Source: Synaphobranchus kaupii (lineage: Eukaryota > Chordata > Actinopteri > Anguilliformes > Synaphobranchidae). Taken from it: a stretch of DNA of 64,000 nt. Location: NCBI GenBank assembly GCA_029718625.1, contig CM056383.1, positions 67,861,758 through 67,925,757 of the forward strand. The letters are read 5' to 3'. The position numbers and the translations under genes are program-made. Positions 34,513-44,631 of the stretch are shown one piece after another. Each line of letters starts with the position of its first letter. Position 1 is the stretch's first letter. Below the pieces are notes generated by a model. The model did not search any database. It was given only the letters and a program-made list of their open reading frames with translations, and was not told the origin of the DNA.

Positions 34513-37500
34513 GGCCCAGTGGGGGACACTTCAGAACGTCCTCCCGAGGGGTCATGGACAATTCCCCAACTGGTTTCCTTCGGATCCCCTGGGTCGTATA
34601 GGCTGCCTGTGGGGAGAACTGGAGAGGCTGAGACCAAGTGCTGTGTGGATTGAGGCGTGTTTTGTAGGGGGGTAGTTCGGATGTTGGATGGTGTGAAGGG
34701 AACTTCACACCACAGGTCACGTGTTGCATCAAGCCCATTAGCTCAGTCAGAGCCCGCGTTCTTCCTTCCCCCATCCGCGGGGCTGTGCCGAGGCTGGGAC
34801 TTAACACAGAGGTGTGATGGTAGGGAAAAGGTTGCAAAACATTATAGATATAAATGATGTAGTTGGGAATTTCCTAACAACTGCATTATGTTGGAAATTT
34901 AATTTTTGTACCTCTCATGGTAATATACATTATGATTTTAAATCAACTTGATTTGGCTGAATTAAAGGAAAGGAGACAAAACCTAACACATCTTGTGCAG
35001 CAGATTGTTAAAGTATTCATTATTATAATTATTATAATTTATTGATTTATTTTTTATTTGGCATCAGTACATCATTCTGGAGCATATGATCTGCAGGCTA
35101 AGCCACACTCGATGGTATGGGTTTAATGGAATAGTGGATGTCTAGTGGAGAGAAACGCCTGCGCTTCAGACCAAATTTCCTTCATGATATTTATATTGTT
35201 TTTAGTGAGATGTTAGAAATCAGTGGCCACCTGATTTGCTACTTATATTGAATCAGAAGTTAAATCATCGAGCCGTGACTGTAGCCATGCAGGAATTTAA
35301 TTAATTTTCCCACAATGCATCACATATGCTGACAGGTGTTTGAAATGTTAAACAGTACATGGGCCATTTATAAAAGTTATGCAATAAAAAGATTATAATC
35401 AAAAATAATAGTATAAAAGTAAAAATGTTAAAAACACATTAAACATAGTTTATGATGTAAAAGTTTTAAAAGAGGTAGAATTATGGAATGGCTACCCATA
35501 ACTGACAGAGACAGGAAAGTTAGTTTTTAATCCATTACATACATTGCACATATAACATTCTATAGTTATATCATATTCTATTGTCCTCTATTACCCCCCC
35601 TCTTGATGCTTGAAATCATGAGGTGGTAATAGTTTGATTTTTCCAGAAACAGAAAACAGTTTAAATGAAGCAATTATTCATTATTAATGCTTATTAGTTT
35701 ATGTTGTTAAAATACATTGAATATAGGAAAACTCATGTTTTTGCACCAAGAAACACATATGTTTAACTTTACATTGTGTCCTATATGTGCTGCAGTTATG
35801 TGGTTTTGGGATGTGTGTTGAGATAGTGGTGTTGAATGCAGATTTACGTGCAGTTCTATGTGGCTGTCATCATTGTGCTAAGCGAGTCTAAGGTTTGGAT
35901 GGGTGGATCCTTTTACAGTAATAAATGTGTTGTAAACTATGCTCTGGTGCTACACCAGGGGGCTTGTTTAGGGTTAAGGTTTCCTAAATGAGGTGTGCCT
36001 GTTTTATGACCCCTTCAAGTACTTCCACCCATCTTACGCAGAACTCAGCATATTCCCGGCTCTGAAAAAGGAGAGAAACCTATGCAGGGTTATTGTCTGC
36101 ATAGTTCAGGTCTTGTACTGGGTAAATGATTACAGCCAATTATTGACGATTGAAAAACAACAATCATATACTCTGGAGAATGTAGCTTTACTGTTTTTTA
36201 AAGAAACAAAAACATTCCACAAGACAGATAGAGAAGAAAGAAGGGTAGAGAAAACATAAAGAGAAAGAAAGTAAACAGATAGAAAGAAAAGAATACAGAA
36301 AGACACAAATGGACAAAAGAGACCAATAAGCCAGTCTTTGCTAGAAAATGACCCTATTTCAGCTTTTAAATGAAAGGGGTAAATATGGAATAAACTTAAA
36401 TAAGAAATGGCTTCTTCTTCTATTTATTTATTTATTTAATTATTTATTTATTTAATTAGTTATTTAGTTAGTTAGTTAGTTAGTTAATTGAGGAACACTA
36501 TTCTCCCAAACTGTAAAACCATTTAGGACTCCTGCCTAGAAAGACTTTCTTAGTAGCCCCAAACACTTTGCCCTGCAAGAACAGACTATGCTGGCCCTAA
36601 TTAAGACAAGTGAAAACTCAGCTGGCTTTTGGTTCATTTTATGGCATTGACTGGTCCATTGACATCAGACAGACATTCCAGCACAGGGTTTTGTGCTAGA
36701 GGAAATTTACACAGAAATACATCCATGTGATTTAAAAATCATACCTCAGTTAATTTAATTGGCACACAAATAGGTATGTTGGTGAATTCCAACATTTCCT
36801 AAATGACATGCCAAGGCAATTTATATAGATTTAGAGTTATTTATCTATATTATGCACTTTAACTTTATGGTATCATAGATGTATATTTAGACACAAATTA
36901 AAAGTAAAAGAAAGCATCAATATGGCACACAAAAGTAACTACAGAAGGAAGACTTCTGTTTTTACATAAACATAGCTTATGTGCTATTTATTAACTTCTG
37001 CAAAGATGTTATGTAGTTCTTTAAAGATCTGCTTTCCTCTGAAAGCATGGCCTGCTGGATTTTAGAGCAGTGCCTACTGTGCTATTGTCACATGATTTAG
37101 ATTTACACTCTGTATCTGAACAAGATCCTCTGCGTCCCCCACAGTATGGTGGAACAACAGAACAGTACCTTGCATCAACATACCTTCTATGTAATATCTC
37201 AAACCTATGTTAACAACAACAATCTATGTTAACAGCATCTCAAATCTTTTACTGTATTTAATACATCCTCAAACCTTTAAGTTGAGCCTTGAAGCACTCA
37301 TATTCCAGTTACCCATTCTAGGGTTCTATAATTATTACAGTCATAATGACCTCATAATATATAAAACTTCTGCATCCTAGAATGACAGTGTCAACATTAT
37401 ATATATATATAGATATATCTACGCACATATATACACACATACATAGATATATATAAATATAACAGTGAGGGCTGCTACCTCACAATTACACAGATTTAGA

Positions 37501-37900
37501 AAAAACATGCAGTTCTCCTATCTTTCCCTGCTTTCCATTGTTTATTAATTCCCTAAAGGGTAGTAGTCTGGAATGCGCCCGGTTTCTACGGTCCCAGGGC
37601 CTGTCCAGGATATGTCGATCCCCTAAACAGTGTCTACATAGTGAAACAACAAAATCTCTCCCTAGTATATGCTACTACGTAAAAGAATTGTGTTACTCAC
37701 CACACCAAGGATAAAGAACCAGGAGTTAGACTGACCAGAAAATCCCTTGTTCGGAGTATGCTGTCAATTACGCCAAACTGTAAGGAATTTTGTAGACAAC
37801 GGTGCAGGAGAAATTAGGAGGTAAAGAAAAGCAGACATCCTCCTGCTGGAGGAATCACGTCGTTCGGATCTTTCACTGAAACTTCAGAAACAGCAACAGG

Positions 37901-37919
37901 AATCACGTCGAGGTCACCA
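37901..37919 (-). other. Primer-binding site, tRNA-Trp
   Basis: On the minus strand, two bases from the 5' LTR, TGGTGACCTCGACGTGATT is complementary to the 3' end of vertebrate tRNA-Trp including its CCA tail, with perhaps one mismatch (CTC where many tRNA-Trp genes give CCC). LTR retroelements start reverse transcription from a tRNA bound here. It also fixes the orientation of the element. Confidence 0.85.
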
Positions 37920-37921
37920 TT

Positions 37922-39910
37922 TGTAGAACCCGCACAGCTAGACCAATGAGGGAATAGCTGGAGGGGAAGGAGTAAATATGTTTGTCCTCTGCTGTTGTGA
38001 TGTAAATAAAAGAGTTTAGTGATTTATCCTCCGGTCATGAATATATTACAAGTATATTTAAGAAGATACTGAGTCCGTCGCCATGAGTCAGATATGAATG
38101 CGCTGCTCCATATCCCGCTTAAGACAGGCCTGAAACGGATCAGTATGATTCTTATTCTCCGTTCGTAAACGGGGCCATGTTGTCATCACGGATATATCCG
38201 ACCTATCGTCCAAATGCCAATATTCTAATGAGAGCATTAGAACACTCACACAGGAGCTGAACGACACATCAAATATATCTATAATCACAAACAGTAAGCG
38301 TAACAGTTACAATTGGTTTACTCGTAATTATTAAAATAGAATTTAGGATTTACTTTAATCATGCGTGAAGCTCAGAGTGGTTACACTCGACTCATCCATG
38401 TATGCCACCATTACTCAATATATGCTCCCGGGATTAACACTATTGCCGAATCTCGGTTCGGTGGAGAAACTCAGAGGTTGGGGTCTGGCTAACACAATAC
38501 ATGTATTATATTTTACATCGATAGTTGCGAGCCCAGGTTAGCCTGCACTAAATGGGCTCCTTAAGGCGAATTTGACAAGAACCGACGTAAAACGTCCATG
38601 GGCTCTTCACGTCAAATTCCCAGAGCCGTACATTCACTAAACCCGTTAATGACCGACCTTAGCCGCCTACCAACTTAGAATCTCCACTTTCTGTACCCCG
38701 CCACTGATCAGTTGGTCATTGGTCAGAATTTTCCCCGAGTATTCAGTCGTAATTTAGGCTGAAAAGATAGAAAATGGATTAGAGTCATGGAGACCACGCA
38801 AGTTAAAATAATAAGAATTTATTCACAGGCAGGTAGGTCATTATCTTAAAATTAGAACAATTACAAAACATACAAATTAAGAATAGAAAACACAGAGTAA
38901 ATATCTTACCCGGCCTGCTGTAACTACACACACATACATACATAATCTGCACTGTGTGGGAGATCAGTTACGATTCTCCAAACACAAACACAGAGTATAC
39001 ACGGAGTCTGCACGGTGTGGGAGATCGGATGCGATCTTCCTTACCCAAAATACACAATCTGCATGGTGTGGGAGATCGGTTACGATGCTCCCAGATAAGT
39101 GTGTCTCCCTTTCTTTTAAACCAAATCCTGCATAAATTAACCTGGAGGTGTGGTCGAATCGGGAATCTAAACCCCCAGTAGAGTGAAGGGAAAAGGAGTT
39201 AATTACCAGAGAGTACATTCCAGTGTTACAGTTTTACAGAGTTATTGGAACTATGTTTTATTAAACTCCATTTGGTATGAAATGTATCTCATTTGATTCC
39301 TTGATTTTACTGGATTACATCCATACCAAACAGCTTACCATTATGATTATTATTACCAGATTAAATATTATTATGTTGCAGTTGTCATGAAAATTCCCTT
39401 CTGATGAACCATTTTACATGCAATTCCTGTTACTACTACATAAGACATAATGTAACAATATAAGAATCACATGTGCAATGTTAGTACGTTTTACAGGGTC
39501 TGTTGACCATTTAAACTGAGTCTTAATCCAGGAGAGAAGGGGGGTGCAATGAACTGAGGTGTCAGCCTGAGGGCACTGTGGTATTGTCCGTAGTCACGTG
39601 TGAGGCTCGAAGGATCAAAGTGGAAAAGGTCACAGATGGTCGGGTAGGACATTCCTTGCGCCACGACCCCTGTGCCATAAATGCCACTAAACACACTTTC
39701 ACACCCATGACATAGTCCAGTCTTCACTTATCACAGTCCTTTCCCAGGTGAGGACATCCTTTAGAACAGATGGGTTGAACCCCCCTGTAGGAAGTCTAGA
39801 GAGTCCATTGTTTTATCACACAGCTCTCTGGTCCTTTAAAGTTTATGACGAGCACCGTTCTCGGGCTCCTCACAAATGGCAGCCTTCCTCACATTGACTC
39901 ACGTCTTACA
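37922..39910 (-). repeat. 5' LTR of the young element
   Basis: Same 1,989-bp sequence as 32512-34500. As the 5' LTR it would drive transcription on the minus strand. The three-fold GTGTGGGAGATC motif falls at 38947, 39008 and 39059. Confidence 0.95.
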
Positions 39911-40427
39911 TTATCATACCCTACTTACCCCTAAATACAGTGACCTGTACCTTGGCAAAATGTGCATTGGCTCAGCAGACTCAGGGTGCTAAGAATCCAC
40001 GGCACCCAACGGCAGACAGGGACTACAGCAGATAAGATTGATCAGTTGCAGTACCACTTCAACATGTGCTTGATGCACAAACAATTAGAAAACATACCTT
40101 AAATCTATCACACATCTCAGCAAGCAGACACCAGTACAACCAGGTACACAGGAAACTATTACAAGCAAAATCAAACTAATAAAAATATAAAAATAACCTT
40201 AAACTAATCGCATGACTGCATCACCTACCTCAGAGTCTCAAAGAGGGGCCCATATGGCAACAAATAGGCAGAGAAAGGAAAAGCAGCCATGCTACCACAG
40301 CTGCCTTAAATACCCTAACGAGCTAATTGGTGGGCTGGAACAGGGAGGAGTCAATCTAATGCTGTGGGAGGTGTTAAGAGCTAAGAGGGAACACTGCATT
40401 GATATTGAAACAAGTGTTCCTACTACA
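39911..40427 (-). repeat. Gypsy 5' LTR, part two
   Basis: After the duplicated TTAT (39911-39914) the sequence is anonymous up to TACTACA, then CTAC, matching the CTAC before 24595. I infer that it is the outer end of the interrupted gypsy LTR (minus strand TGTAGTAGG...). The left LTR is truncated, so no second copy exists here to confirm it. Confidence 0.65.
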
Positions 40428-40431
40428 CTAC

Positions 40432-41579
40432 ATATCTTATATATAGATAGGTATAGATAGATAGACACACTCACACTCACACTCAAAAACACACACACCA
40501 ATGTGGAATATGTTAACCCTTGCTTTCCATGTACGTATGCAGATAAGTATGCTGAATACTTATGTATTAGTAGGGTAGATGTTGGTTTGAGTGCATTTAA
40601 TATCTATATCAATGCCATTTTTGCTCGCAGCATATTGCAATGCTGAATGAGCAGGCAGGGGAGGAGGGAATCAGAGGTACTGAAAGAGCACTTTTTGTCA
40701 GAACACAACAATTATCGATTCATACAAGAAGCCACCAAGTCTGAGGGGTTGTTTCCCAGCAGAGCCCTCTGCTCGCTGATGTGGAGCTTAGCTTAGCTTT
40801 TTTTTTTTTTCTTCTTGATGTTCCCTTGCCAACTTACTGGCAAGCGGAGTCTCAACCAACCCCATGCAGCTTGCATTTATACCCACCTTCAGTGGGAGCA
40901 GAGTGATTGGACTAGCTCCGCTTCCAGGGAGCAATAGAGTGCTGTGCTCTTTTTGTACAATCCGGGTTTATGATTGCATTATAGTGTGCTCTTTATGATC
41001 AAGGGGTGTAGCCTATTAATAAACTCTTGGGAATGGATGCTGACCGTTCAGGATGTGATTGCAATGAGTAATGCTTTTAAATATGTCATGCATATTTTAT
41101 TTTTGGCAGTTCATTATACCCTTGTTGTGCATAAGGACCACTCCACCCTGGTTCAAAAGTCTACGGGCTTTTATTCTCCACTAACCATGATAACGGTAAT
41201 CCTTGAAAACATTTCGAATGTGTTTACTGCTCTGAAATGGTTCGCTTTTTAAAGCGTGCTGGAAAACCAAATTAATTGCGGCACAAGGATTTGCATAGCC
41301 CTGATGCAAGGTTTTTTAAAATTATTTTTTAATCAATGCTGTCTTGTTATCAATGGTGAGGTTTGACAGCAATGTCTGCACATGTATTAATGGAAACACT
41401 TTTTAAAAAATACTATGTGCTTACGCATCATTATCAAATGTATGTTTAGATACATAAATGTGTCATCAAGATGGAGGCCAGGGCTAGAACTGTGCATCCA
41501 CTTCTGATTGGTCTCCAGACATTGGTGTTACACTGATGTGTCTGGAATTTTCAACATCAACAACTCAAAACGGTAAACA
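40432..41579. other. Spacer with GATA-type and CA microsatellites
   Basis: (TAGA)n and (CA)n tracts near 40441-40500 and a T12 near 40800. No gene recognised. Confidence 0.6.
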
Positions 41580-41752
41580 GGGGCCTGTTCCAGAAAGCAG
41601 GATTATTGCATTAGCTGGATAACTGCACTGAGTAAAACCCCCGGAACAGCTCTTTTTACTTCAGTCCATGTTCCTGATTTGGGCTGGTTCCGGGTTTTAC
41701 TCAGTGCAGTTATCCAGCTAACTCAGTAATCCTGCTTTATGGAGCAGGCCCC
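41580..41752. mobile_element. Foldback MITE
   Basis: The ends GGGGCCTGTTCCAGAAAGCA and its inverse (TGCTTTATGGAGCAGGCCCC) form long imperfect inverted repeats; inside, CTGGATAACTGCACTGAGTA is matched by TACTCAGTGCAGTTATCCAG. With only about 45 bp between the arms it is a 173-bp hairpin element of a type abundant in fish. CAG may flank both ends. Superfamily not assigned. Confidence 0.8.
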
Positions 41753-41857
41753 AGAAAAAAGCAACTGAATAACATTTCTGTCAGGACAACTCACGTATTT
41801 AAATGATATGTTTAATGAATGAATATGCTGCAAAATAATTTTAGTTTGGCGGTGAAT

Positions 41858-41946
41858 GGATCTGCTTTAGTACTGCTCCGGAGCACGGGCATCTCCCCCC
41901 GTTAAACAGGAGATGACCAGAAACCCCCCCATACTAAAGCAGATCC
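41858..41946. repeat. 89-bp hairpin with 15-bp perfect arms
   Basis: GGATCTGCTTTAGTA at 41858-41872 is inverted at 41932-41946. Inside, CATCTCC and GGAGATG form a second stem around C/A-rich sequence. It may be a tiny MITE or a structured transcript; nothing shows transcription. Confidence 0.7.
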
Positions 41947-42372
41947 AAACAACAGGTGGAAGCTGGGGTGGTGGAGGGTGACAGCAAATTTATTTTAACA
42001 CAAGCCGTAAGCAAACAAAGAGCAGCGCATCAGCAGTCAAGCAGTACAGAGAGAACTGATTCTTGGCTTATAAAGGGTGCTCCATTAGAGGTGTGTGCAT
42101 GTGATTGGTTGAGGATGGGACATTCTCCGACAGAACTTGCTTTGCGCACTTCGTTCACGACGCTCCATTGCTGACATGGAATTGTATTGGATATATATAC
42201 TCTGTTTTCATTGTTTTCACACTTATCATTGGTTACCTTGAACTAATTTACTCAAAGTATATTTTGCTGCACATATTCCGAATATTTTCTTTTAAAATTA
42301 ACTGTCCACTGTCACCCAGAGTTTTAACCCTTTGTGGAAGTAGTGACCTGATCTGGCCCTCATGGGATTTAT

Positions 42373-42410
42373 CATATTTGTGCCTACATGCTGATGTAGG
42401 CACAAATATG
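42373..42410. repeat. Perfect 17-bp inverted repeat, 4-base loop
   Basis: CATATTTGTGCCTACAT, loop GCTG, then the exact reverse complement. Without a U-run after it, and in vertebrate DNA, it is not a terminator. Confidence 0.85.
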
Positions 42411-43189
42411 CGTTAAAGACAAATATGAGCATACTTTTTGGCACATATTCCCGTATCAAATCATGAAGAGTGAAGTTTAAGAAGAATTCAGTTTGAAAGT
42501 GAAGGTTATGAATTTTGGAAATTGAAAACCAAAGTTTCTCAGAGCAATAACAATGTTGAGTTTAATCAACCTTAGGAATGTTGTCGTGATATTCTGATTT
42601 AATTAAAACGTCTGGGAGTCCACTGATGCAGAATGCATTGAATTATTTTCAGTGAAAACAAGCCGTTCACTTCTGCCCAGATATTTTGTATTTCTTCGGT
42701 GCTAATCTATTTGAATTCATTTATTAAAATTTTTTGGTGGCCTTTCGAAACATGAACTTAATTATGCATCTTGGTTGGCTATGTGCATATTTATTTATTT
42801 GGAAATGACAGAGTGTGGAAAACCTTCCTGTGAAGCAATCGGTCTACCTTTCCTAATTAGTTTAGACTATCTCAGTTGTGTACTGTAGTCATTTATAACT
42901 TAATGACACCCTCCCTTCTACCTCGACTGTTGTCATTTTATTACTGCTTTTACATCATGAAAGCTGCTATACAAATACAATGTATTATTATTCTAATATA
43001 TGCACATATTTTGATAATTTCTTGAGAATATTATATGCACATGCACCCTGTATGATTGTGTGATTGAGCAAGTCAAACCGATAGACCAAGCAGAAGAGCG
43101 AGACAATATTTATTAATATTTTCAAAACACGGTCAGTCATTTTCAGATTTCAGATGGTAAAAAAAAAAGTCTCTCACAGTATGAAGGTA
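42411..43189. other. AT-rich spacer, no gene recognised
   Basis: No repeats above background and no recognisable frame. Confidence 0.6.
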
Positions 43190-43400
43190 CTGAGTTTGAA
43201 TCCTGGCCGAGGGCCTTTCTGTGTGGAGTTTGCATGTTCTCCCCCGTGGGTTTCCTCTGGCCGAAGGCCTTTCTGTGTGGAGTTTGCATGTTCTCCCCCG
43301 TGGGTTTCCTCTGGCCGAAGGCCTTTCTGTGTGGAGTTTGCATGTTCTCCCAGTGTCTGCGTGGGTTTCCTCTGGGCATCCGGGTACTCCGGTTTCTGCT
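43185..43400 (+). mobile_element. V-SINE/DANA-type SINE fragment with triplicated core
   Basis: TGAGTTTGAATCCTGG resembles the B-box end of a tRNA-derived SINE head. It is followed by TGTGTGGAGTTTGCATGTTC and, at the far end, GTGTCTGCGTGGGTTTCCTC, the conserved central domain of V-SINEs such as zebrafish DANA. A 54-bp segment is tandemly repeated (43212, 43266, 43320); only the last copy continues into the normal sequence. Confidence 0.75.
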
Positions 43401-44029
43401 CTCATGAATGGATAGAGGATTTAAAAACAGGAGAAAACAATGGGTTAAACATTGCCTCCTTAAAGTTTCGAAGGCAATTTTTACAATATTTTCATTGAAT
43501 CCACACGTGTTGCATAATAAAACGCACTGCTGAGCTTGCCTTTGGCCAGTCCTCCCTCTCAGTCATATCTATAGAGAATGAGATGAGACGTGAATATGAT
43601 TTATTCTCATAACCTTCAGCTTGTTTATAAGCTGTGATTCTCACTGACCTCCACAAAAGAATAAATCTACCAATGCATAATAAACCATATAGGCATGGCT
43701 CTGTTATTATTTATGCTTTATTTCAGTAAACTATTTTAGCCTTTTCTGCTTTTTTTATTCATTCATTTGAACATATTATACATTTGAAATCCCATCCTGG
43801 AGTTGTCTATATCCATTATTTTCTTTTATGATCCTGCTTATTTATTTTATGTCTTCAATAATACAGGTAAATCATTAGCAAACATAAATCAGCATAGCGT
43901 GACATTTGTTTGCATTCATGCTGAATCCAAGCCTGATAGATGGAAACAATTCAAAGCTTCAAAGCTTCAGAACGTGTGACGGAGATATGTTTTTTCCATA
44001 GTGAGGTCATGGAACCTTATGGTTATACA
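43401..44029. other. Spacer, no gene recognised
   Basis: AT-rich, with AAAGCTTC repeated in tandem near 43955-43970. No recognisable coding sequence. Confidence 0.6.
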
Positions 44030-44031
44030 TA

Positions 44032-44330
44032 TAGTTGAAGTCGGATGTTTACATACACTTAGGTTGAAGTAATTAAAACAAATTTTTAACCACTCCACAG
44101 ATTTCATGTTAGCAAACTATAGTGTTGACAAGTCAGTTAGGACATCTACTTTGTGCATGACACAAGTAATTTTTCCAACAGTTGTTTACAGACAGATTAT
44201 TTCACTTTTATTTCATGTGTCCTAACTGACTTGCCAACACTATAGTTTGCTAACATGAAATCTGTGGAGTGGTTAAAAATGAGTTTTAATGACTTCAACC
44301 TAAGTGTATGTAAACATCCGACTTCAACTG
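44032..44330. mobile_element. Sleeping Beauty-type Tc1 MITE (IR/DR ends only)
   Basis: AGTTGAAGTCGGATGTTTAC at the left and its inverse at the right match the terminal repeat of Sleeping Beauty/salmonid-type Tc1 elements. TA dinucleotides lie at 44030-44031 and 44331-44332. The two inverted repeats (over 100 bp each) almost meet; CAGACAGATTATTTCACTTT in the centre resembles the inner direct repeat to which the transposase binds. With no transposase the 299-bp element is non-autonomous, but keeps the ends required in cis. Confidence 0.9.
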
Positions 44331-44371
44331 TAACTGCAGTGACACCTATGAACCCATTATTTGAACTGCTA

Positions 44372-44631
44372 CACTGCAAAAACCAAAACAACAAGTTAAT
44401 CTCAACAAATATTTGAGTTTTATATTTAGAATAAAAAATGTTTTGCTAAATAAGACAAATATTGGTAATAATGTGAGACGGTTTGACTCATTTCAAGATT
44501 TGCCAATGGGGTAAGAAAATTACATTTTTCAATGAAACAGTAACTTAAAACAAGCTAACGAGGGAAAAAATGACATTTTAAGTCTCATTACAAGCCTGAA
44601 ACGCTTGTTAAGATTGATTTTTTTTGCAGTG
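44372..44631. mobile_element. MITE with CACTGCAAAAA termini
   Basis: CACTGCAAAAACC at the left and TTTTTTTGCAGTG at the right are terminal inverted repeats of a 260-bp AT-rich element. This terminal type is common in fish MITEs. A truncated relative is at 51840-52044. No clear target duplication was found. Confidence 0.7.

Larger units (their letters stand above)
34501..37921. other. Non-coding interior of the young element
   Basis: AT-rich DNA with no recognisable gag, protease, RT, integrase or envelope sequence in six frames; the longest minus-strand frame (34496-34837) is not recognised. It contains a purine-rich run (36225-36300), a (TTTA/TTAG)n tract (36418-36487) and an (AT)n/(ATAG) tract (37398-37460). 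The final 350 bp before the primer-binding site is more complex and probably the leader with packaging signals. Confidence 0.75.
32512..39910 (-). mobile_element. Young non-autonomous LTR retroelement (LARD/ERV-like)
   Basis: Two direct repeats of 1,989 bp (32512-34500 and 37922-39910) bound a 3,421-bp interior. Both start TGTAGAACC and end GTCTTACA. TTAT flanks the element on both sides (32508-32511, 39911-39914). Beside the right LTR lies a primer-binding site matching tRNA-Trp and beside the left LTR a polypurine tract, both read on the minus strand. I found no gag, pol or env in the interior. Long LTRs with a non-coding interior and intact priming signals fit a large retrotransposon derivative mobilised by another element. 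LTRs appear identical by eye, indicating very recent insertion. Whether the parent is retroviral or Ty3/gypsy is not decidable here. Confidence 0.9.
24595..40427 (-). mobile_element. Ty3/gypsy LTR retrotransposon, decayed and interrupted
   Basis: Plus-strand order is 3' LTR fragment (24595-24867), foreign or rearranged DNA (24868-26575), integrase, RNase H, reverse transcriptase, protease, gag, then the 5' LTR (31728-32511 continuing at 39915-40427). The element therefore lies on the minus strand. CTAC occurs at 24591-24594 and 40428-40431, a plausible 4-bp target-site duplication. Domain order protease-RT-RNase H-integrase is that of Ty3/gypsy. All genes carry stops and frameshifts, and the surviving LTR fragments differ by several substitutions and small indels, so the insertion is old. 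No convincing primer-binding site was recognised beside 31728. Confidence 0.88.

Noticed and set aside
35993..36259. 88-codon frame inside the young retroelement
   Set aside because: On the opposite strand to the element and without similarity to gag, pol or env; not supportable as a gene.
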